From positions 1 to 16,517 of the forward strand of contig DBWJ01000031.1 in the NCBI GenBank assembly GCA_002308955.1: DNA of 16,517 nt. Direction: 5' to 3'. Below the pieces are notes generated by a model. That model saw only the letters and a program-made list of their open reading frames with translations. It did no database searches and was not told where the DNA came from. A program made the translations under genes and the position numbers. Shown here piece after piece: positions 13,309-16,517 of this stretch. Positions within the stretch are counted from its first letter, which is position 1; each line of letters starts with the position of its first letter. The DNA is from Lachnoclostridium sp. UBA1241 (GTDB lineage Bacteria > Bacillota > Clostridia > Lachnospirales > Lachnospiraceae).

Positions 13309-14742
13309 TTGGATCGTCAAGAATACGAACGAAAGAAAAAGGCATATCTGGCCATGAAACGGCGCAACCGCAAGATCCGCCGCATCGTGGCGTGGGTCGC
13401 GGTAATTCTCATCGCGGTATGCCTTTTTTTAGTAATAAAATCCTTCTTCGGAGACAGTAACGGCGGCGGTTCCGGCGAAACGCCCTCGGGCTCCGGCAGC
13501 CTGACGCCCGGCGGAAAGAAGCCGAAGGGTACCGACACCCCGTCACCGAGTCCTTCTCCGTCCCCGACGCCCACCCCTTCTCCGACGCCCAACGTCGTGA
13601 GTATGGTCGCCGTCGGTGATAACCTTTACGACTGGTATATGCTTGAGGACGGTTATAACCGGGAGAACAAGACATTTGACTTCAGTCACAATTACGATTA
13701 CATTTCCCAGTACGTACGGATGGCGGATTTCGCAGTCGTGAATCAGGAGACGCCTCTCGGCGGCGACGAGGGATACGTCGGCGACGACTGGGAACAGAAA
13801 TATTTCGGCAGCCGCACCATCTGGGGCTCCTATCACGGCTATGCGTCCTTTAACACGCCGGATGAGGTCGGACACCAGCTGGTGAAGGCCGGATTCAACA
13901 TCATCACGATGGCAACCAACCACTCCTCCGACCACGGCTATAAGGCCGTACAGAATTCCGTTCTGTTCTGGAGGAATAACTATCCGGATGTTACCCTTCT
14001 CGGAATTCATGATTCGGATGCGGATCAGAAGAAGATTACGGTTGTCGAGAAGTACGGGATCAAGATCGCGCTTTTGAACTATACATACGGTCTCAACAAG
14101 GGCTCTGCCACCAACGAGGCGCCTTACAGCATTGACGTTTTGGAGGAGGCCCGCGTGCGGAACGATATCGCGAGAGCGAAGGACATGGCGGATTTCGTCG
14201 TCGTATTTCCGCACTGGGGAATCGAATACGAGATGAATTCCCTCGATGAGAAGCAGAGACGCTTCACGAAGATTTTCCTCGAGTGCGGCGTAGACGCCGT
14301 AGTAGGCGCGCATCCGCACATCTGCCAGAAAATGGAATGGCTCACGGGCGAGGACGGACACCGCATGGTGGTGTACTACTCCCTCGGCAACTTCATATCC
14401 ATCTTCAAGCAGTCGGAATGCAACCTCGAAGGAATGGCTTATCTCGAGTTCTATAAAGAGGGCGATAAGAAGGAAGTCCGTGAGGGCACGATCATTCCTC
14501 TTGTGAACCATTGGGAGTACTGCAATACCCCCATCGGAACCGGTGTGAACAACGGAAAGAACTTCCGTGTGTACGCGCTTCAGGATTATTCGGAGGAACT
14601 TGCCAAGCAGCACGGCTGCCGGCAGTACGGCAAAGGAAGCTCCTTCACCTATGCATATATGCAGAAGCTGGCAACACAGCTTTGGGGAGACAACATCAAG
14701 GTCGTTGACTGGAACGACATTAACGGAATCAAGCTCAGATAG
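13309..14742 (+). CDS. CapA-family (poly-gamma-glutamate capsule type) membrane-anchored protein
   Basis: A 477-residue protein with a basic cytoplasmic tail, one membrane anchor (about 27-44), a Gly/Ser- and Pro/Ser/Thr-rich stalk (about 48-95) and an extracytoplasmic CapA domain (about 97-400). That domain has the calcineurin-like phosphoesterase-related landmarks of the family: VAVGDN at 101-105, NQET at 145-148, ATNHSSDHG at 202-210, PHWGIEYE at 301-308, GAHPHICQ at 333-340 and YSLGNF at 357-362. CapA proteins are linked to poly-gamma-glutamate export or anchoring, but many lone homologues, like this one without capB or capC nearby, have no proven role. I chose the TTG at 13309 because GGGAGG at 13295-13300 lies eight bases ahead; the in-frame GTG at 13291 overlaps this ribosome binding site and lacks its own. 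Confidence 0.88.
   Translation: MDRQEYERKKKAYLAMKRRNRKIRRIVAWVAVILIAVCLFLVIKSFFGDSNGGGSGETPSGSGSLTPGGKKPKGTDTPSPSPSPSPTPTPSPTPNVVSMVAVGDNLYDWYMLEDGYNRENKTFDFSHNYDYISQYVRMADFAVVNQETPLGGDEGYVGDDWEQKYFGSRTIWGSYHGYASFNTPDEVGHQLVKAGFNIITMATNHSSDHGYKAVQNSVLFWRNNYPDVTLLGIHDSDADQKKITVVEKYGIKIALLNYTYGLNKGSATNEAPYSIDVLEEARVRNDIARAKDMADFVVVFPHWGIEYEMNSLDEKQRRFTKIFLECGVDAVVGAHPHICQKMEWLTGEDGHRMVVYYSLGNFISIFKQSECNLEGMAYLEFYKEGDKKEVREGTIIPLVNHWEYCNTPIGTGVNNGKNFRVYALQDYSEELAKQHGCRQYGKGSSFTYAYMQKLATQLWGDNIKVVDWNDINGIKLR
13537..13590 (+). repeat. Pro-Ser/Pro-Thr dipeptide repeat in the CapA-family stalk
   Basis: Residues 78-94 alternate Pro with Ser or Thr (PSPSPSPSPTPTPSPTP). The codons for the same residue vary (CCG, CCT, CCC, CCA for Pro), so it is maintained at the protein level rather than being a recent slippage product. 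Such stretches form extended stalks through the cell wall. Confidence 0.85.
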
Positions 14743-14823
14743 GGAGCAGGGCTCCTTTACGGGCGGCAAATGTAACGGCAGAATGCTGTGTTGGAGCAGC
14801 AAAACGGGAACAGGAGAACAGCT

Positions 14824-16485
14824 ATGACCGGTGCGGAAATCGTAATCCGAAGTCTTCATGAGCAGGGTGTAACGACGGTGTTCGGGTATCCCGGCGCGAC
14901 CAACCTCGCGCTTTATGATGCCCTGTGCAAACGCCACGACATCCGGCACGTTCTGACCGCGCACGAGCAGGGCGCCTGCCACGCGGCGGACGGCTATGCG
15001 AGAGTGAGCGGAAAGCCCGGCGTCTGCATGGCGACGAGCGGTCCCGGCGCGACCAATCTCGTAACCGGCATCGCAACGGCGATGATGGACAGCGTTCCGC
15101 TTGTGGCGATCACCTGCAACGTTTCCGTGAATTCCATCGGCAAGGACAGCTTCCAGGAGGTGGATATTGCTGGTGTTGCAATGCCCATTACCAAACACAG
15201 TTTCATCGTTAAGAATGTGGAGAATCTTGCGGATACTATCCGTAAGGCATTTGCGATAGCGAAAAACGGTCGTCCCGGCCCGGTGCTGGTGGATATAACC
15301 AAGGATGTTACCGCAGCTGTTTATGAATATACTCCGCTCACTCCTGCAGAACCCGAGAGAAAAGCCCGCTATACAGAAGAGGATCTTGATACTGTAGCCG
15401 AACTGATCAGTGCATCAAAGAAACCTTTTATCTATCTTGGAGGTGGCTCGATTCTTTCCGGGGCATCCGGTGAAGTTGCTGAATTGGCAGAATTGATCGA
15501 TGCACCTGTATGTGATACTTTGATGGCTAAGGGTGCTTTTAACGGGAAGAGTCCCAGATATACCGGAATGATCGGTATGCACGGAACAAAGACTTCGAAT
15601 CTCGGAGTTTCTGAATGTGATCTGCTTGTTGCACTCGGAGCAAGATTTTCAGACAGAGTTATCGGTAATCCTTCGAAGTTCGCGTCAAATGCCAAAATTG
15701 TGCACATAGATATCGATGCTGCCGAGGTAAATAAGAATATCAGAGTTGACGCGTCTCTTATAGGTGATCTCAAGGCAACACTTCAGGAGCTTAATGCTCT
15801 TATTCCCAAGCAGGATCATCCGGAGTGGATGAATAAGATTGATGATTTAAAGGCTCTTTATCCCCTTAAATACGATAAGAGCGAGCTTTCTTGCCCTTAT
15901 GTGATCCAGATGCTCGATAAGGTTACCGATGGAAAAGCTGTGATCACAACGGATGTAGGCCAGCATCAGATGTGGGCGGCTCAGTATTATACATACACAA
16001 AACCCCGCACATTTCTTTCATCCGGCGGTCTCGGAACTATGGGATACGGTCTCGGAGCCTGCATAGGCGCTCAGGTGGGGCGTCCCGATGATATCTGCGT
16101 TAATATAGCCGGAGACGGATGCTTCAGAATGAACATGAACGAGCTTGCAACCGCTTCAAGATATAATATCCCTATCATTGAGATCGTCTTTAATAACCAT
16201 GTACTTGGTATGGTACGTCAGTGGCAGGATCTCTTCTATGGTAAGAGATTTTCACAGACCACACTTAATGATAAGGTTGATTTTATTAAAGTTGCGCAGG
16301 GACTGGGAGTGACTGCATTTAAGCTTGAAAAAGCACAAGACGTGGAAAAAGTCCTTAAAGAAGCGCTTGCAGTGAAGGGGCCGGTATTTATCGAGGCTGT
16401 TATCGATTCTGATGACAAAGTATGGCCTATGGTAGCACCGGGAGCTGCGATAAGTGAGGTCTTTGACAAGACAGACCTTAAGTAA
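14824..16485 (+). CDS. ilvB: Acetolactate synthase (acetohydroxyacid synthase), large catalytic subunit
   Basis: A 553-residue thiamine-diphosphate enzyme that condenses two pyruvates, or pyruvate and 2-oxobutyrate, in the first common step of valine, leucine and isoleucine synthesis. It has the catalytic Glu48 (AHEQGACHAADGYAR), the GKDSFQEVDI segment at 106-115, the FAD-binding LGARFSDRVIGN typical of the anabolic FAD-dependent enzyme, and the cofactor motif from GDG (430-432) to NN (457-458). AGGAG at 14812-14816 lies seven bases ahead of the ATG; an in-frame ATG at 14788 has no such site. The first 340 or so bases match the window's GC-rich codon style, while the rest is markedly more A/T-rich, with AGA replacing CGG for Arg. 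The frame and all motifs survive the change. No T-box or leader fits in the 81-base gap upstream, and the regulatory subunit is not seen. Confidence 0.97.
   Translation: MTGAEIVIRSLHEQGVTTVFGYPGATNLALYDALCKRHDIRHVLTAHEQGACHAADGYARVSGKPGVCMATSGPGATNLVTGIATAMMDSVPLVAITCNVSVNSIGKDSFQEVDIAGVAMPITKHSFIVKNVENLADTIRKAFAIAKNGRPGPVLVDITKDVTAAVYEYTPLTPAEPERKARYTEEDLDTVAELISASKKPFIYLGGGSILSGASGEVAELAELIDAPVCDTLMAKGAFNGKSPRYTGMIGMHGTKTSNLGVSECDLLVALGARFSDRVIGNPSKFASNAKIVHIDIDAAEVNKNIRVDASLIGDLKATLQELNALIPKQDHPEWMNKIDDLKALYPLKYDKSELSCPYVIQMLDKVTDGKAVITTDVGQHQMWAAQYYTYTKPRTFLSSGGLGTMGYGLGACIGAQVGRPDDICVNIAGDGCFRMNMNELATASRYNIPIIEIVFNNHVLGMVRQWQDLFYGKRFSQTTLNDKVDFIKVAQGLGVTAFKLEKAQDVEKVLKEALAVKGPVFIEAVIDSDDKVWPMVAPGAAISEVFDKTDLK
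15120..15190. other. Composition and codon-usage breakpoint within ilvB
   Basis: Counting 60-base blocks by eye, GC is about 73% and 68% at 14941-15060, 60% at 15061-15120, 52% at 15121-15180, then 40-57% in the blocks from 15181 to 15540, staying low-looking to the end. The change lies over the codons of the highly conserved GKDSFQEVDI...MPITKH segment, where recombination or an assembly join between homologues is easiest. Confidence 0.7.
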
Positions 16486-16517
16486 AACCCTTTTTGTATC
16501 GAAACGACTGCCTGTGA

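Noticed and set aside
14743..14758. Small hairpin after the CapA-family stop (GGAGC-AGG-GCTCC-TTT)
   Set aside because: A five-base stem and three T are too weak to call a terminator with confidence; read-through into ilvB is plausible.
14743..14823. T-box or peptide-leader attenuator ahead of ilvB
   Set aside because: Branched-chain genes often have one, but the gap is 81 bases and shows no stem-loop set, T-box sequence or run of Leu/Ile/Val codons.
13543..15198. A 551-codon open frame on the minus strand
   Set aside because: It is antisense to the CapA-family gene and the GC-rich start of ilvB, and has no domain signal. Its end near the composition change fits a codon-bias artefact.
1..16517. 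tRNA, rRNA, CRISPR, insertion sequence, prophage or origin
   Set aside because: No spaced direct-repeat array, transposase, integrase or terminal inverted repeat pair was seen, and nothing resembled a tRNA or rRNA. The last 32 bases after ilvB hold nothing I can name.

Overview
The window looks like a chromosomal segment from a Gram-positive anaerobe of the class Clostridia, most likely Lachnospiraceae or a close relative. The signs are strong AGGAGG-type Shine-Dalgarno sequences, a moderately high-GC codon style rich in CGG, GGC and CTT, FtsX-type ABC exporters, a LuxR/NarL two-component pair behind a LiaF-like protein, and a cysteine-ladder leucine-rich-repeat surface protein. This is inference from gene style; there is no rRNA to confirm it.

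Layout. (1) 1-378 is the 3' end of a 5'-nucleotidase-type phosphoesterase, closed by a strong terminator. (2) 441-3490 is an ABC exporter operon (permease, ATPase, permease) behind a promoter flanked by two near-identical 12-bp dyads, probably the operator of a regulator encoded elsewhere. (3) 3541-5238, minus strand, is a membrane-anchored FecR-domain/leucine-rich-repeat protein. It diverges from (4) 5424-7804: a small LiaF-like membrane protein, a histidine kinase and a NarL-family response regulator. A perfect 18-bp palindrome sits between the two divergent promoter regions, so (3) and (4) may form one envelope-sensing regulon. (5) 7905-11988 holds a bacterial-type poly(ADP-ribose) glycohydrolase, a Nudix hydrolase, a phosphopantetheinyl transferase joined in frame to a serine hydrolase of the beta-lactamase fold, and a lipoprotein, ending at a bidirectional terminator. 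(6) 12063-13118, minus strand, is a PilT-type retraction ATPase. (7) 13309-14742 is a membrane-anchored CapA-family protein with a Pro/Ser-rich stalk, starting at TTG. (8) 14824-16485 is the acetolactate synthase large subunit, ilvB.

The most unusual points are these. ilvB changes abruptly from about 60-73% GC to about 40-57% GC near 15120-15190 without losing its reading frame. The phosphopantetheinyl transferase/serine hydrolase reading frame carries a good internal ribosome binding site and start exactly at the domain junction. The adjacent PARG and Nudix genes would make a two-step ADP-ribose release and breakdown path. The two intergenic operator arrangements are strikingly symmetrical. 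I see no tRNA, rRNA, CRISPR array, insertion sequence or phage gene, and no gene-free stretch longer than about 300 bases.
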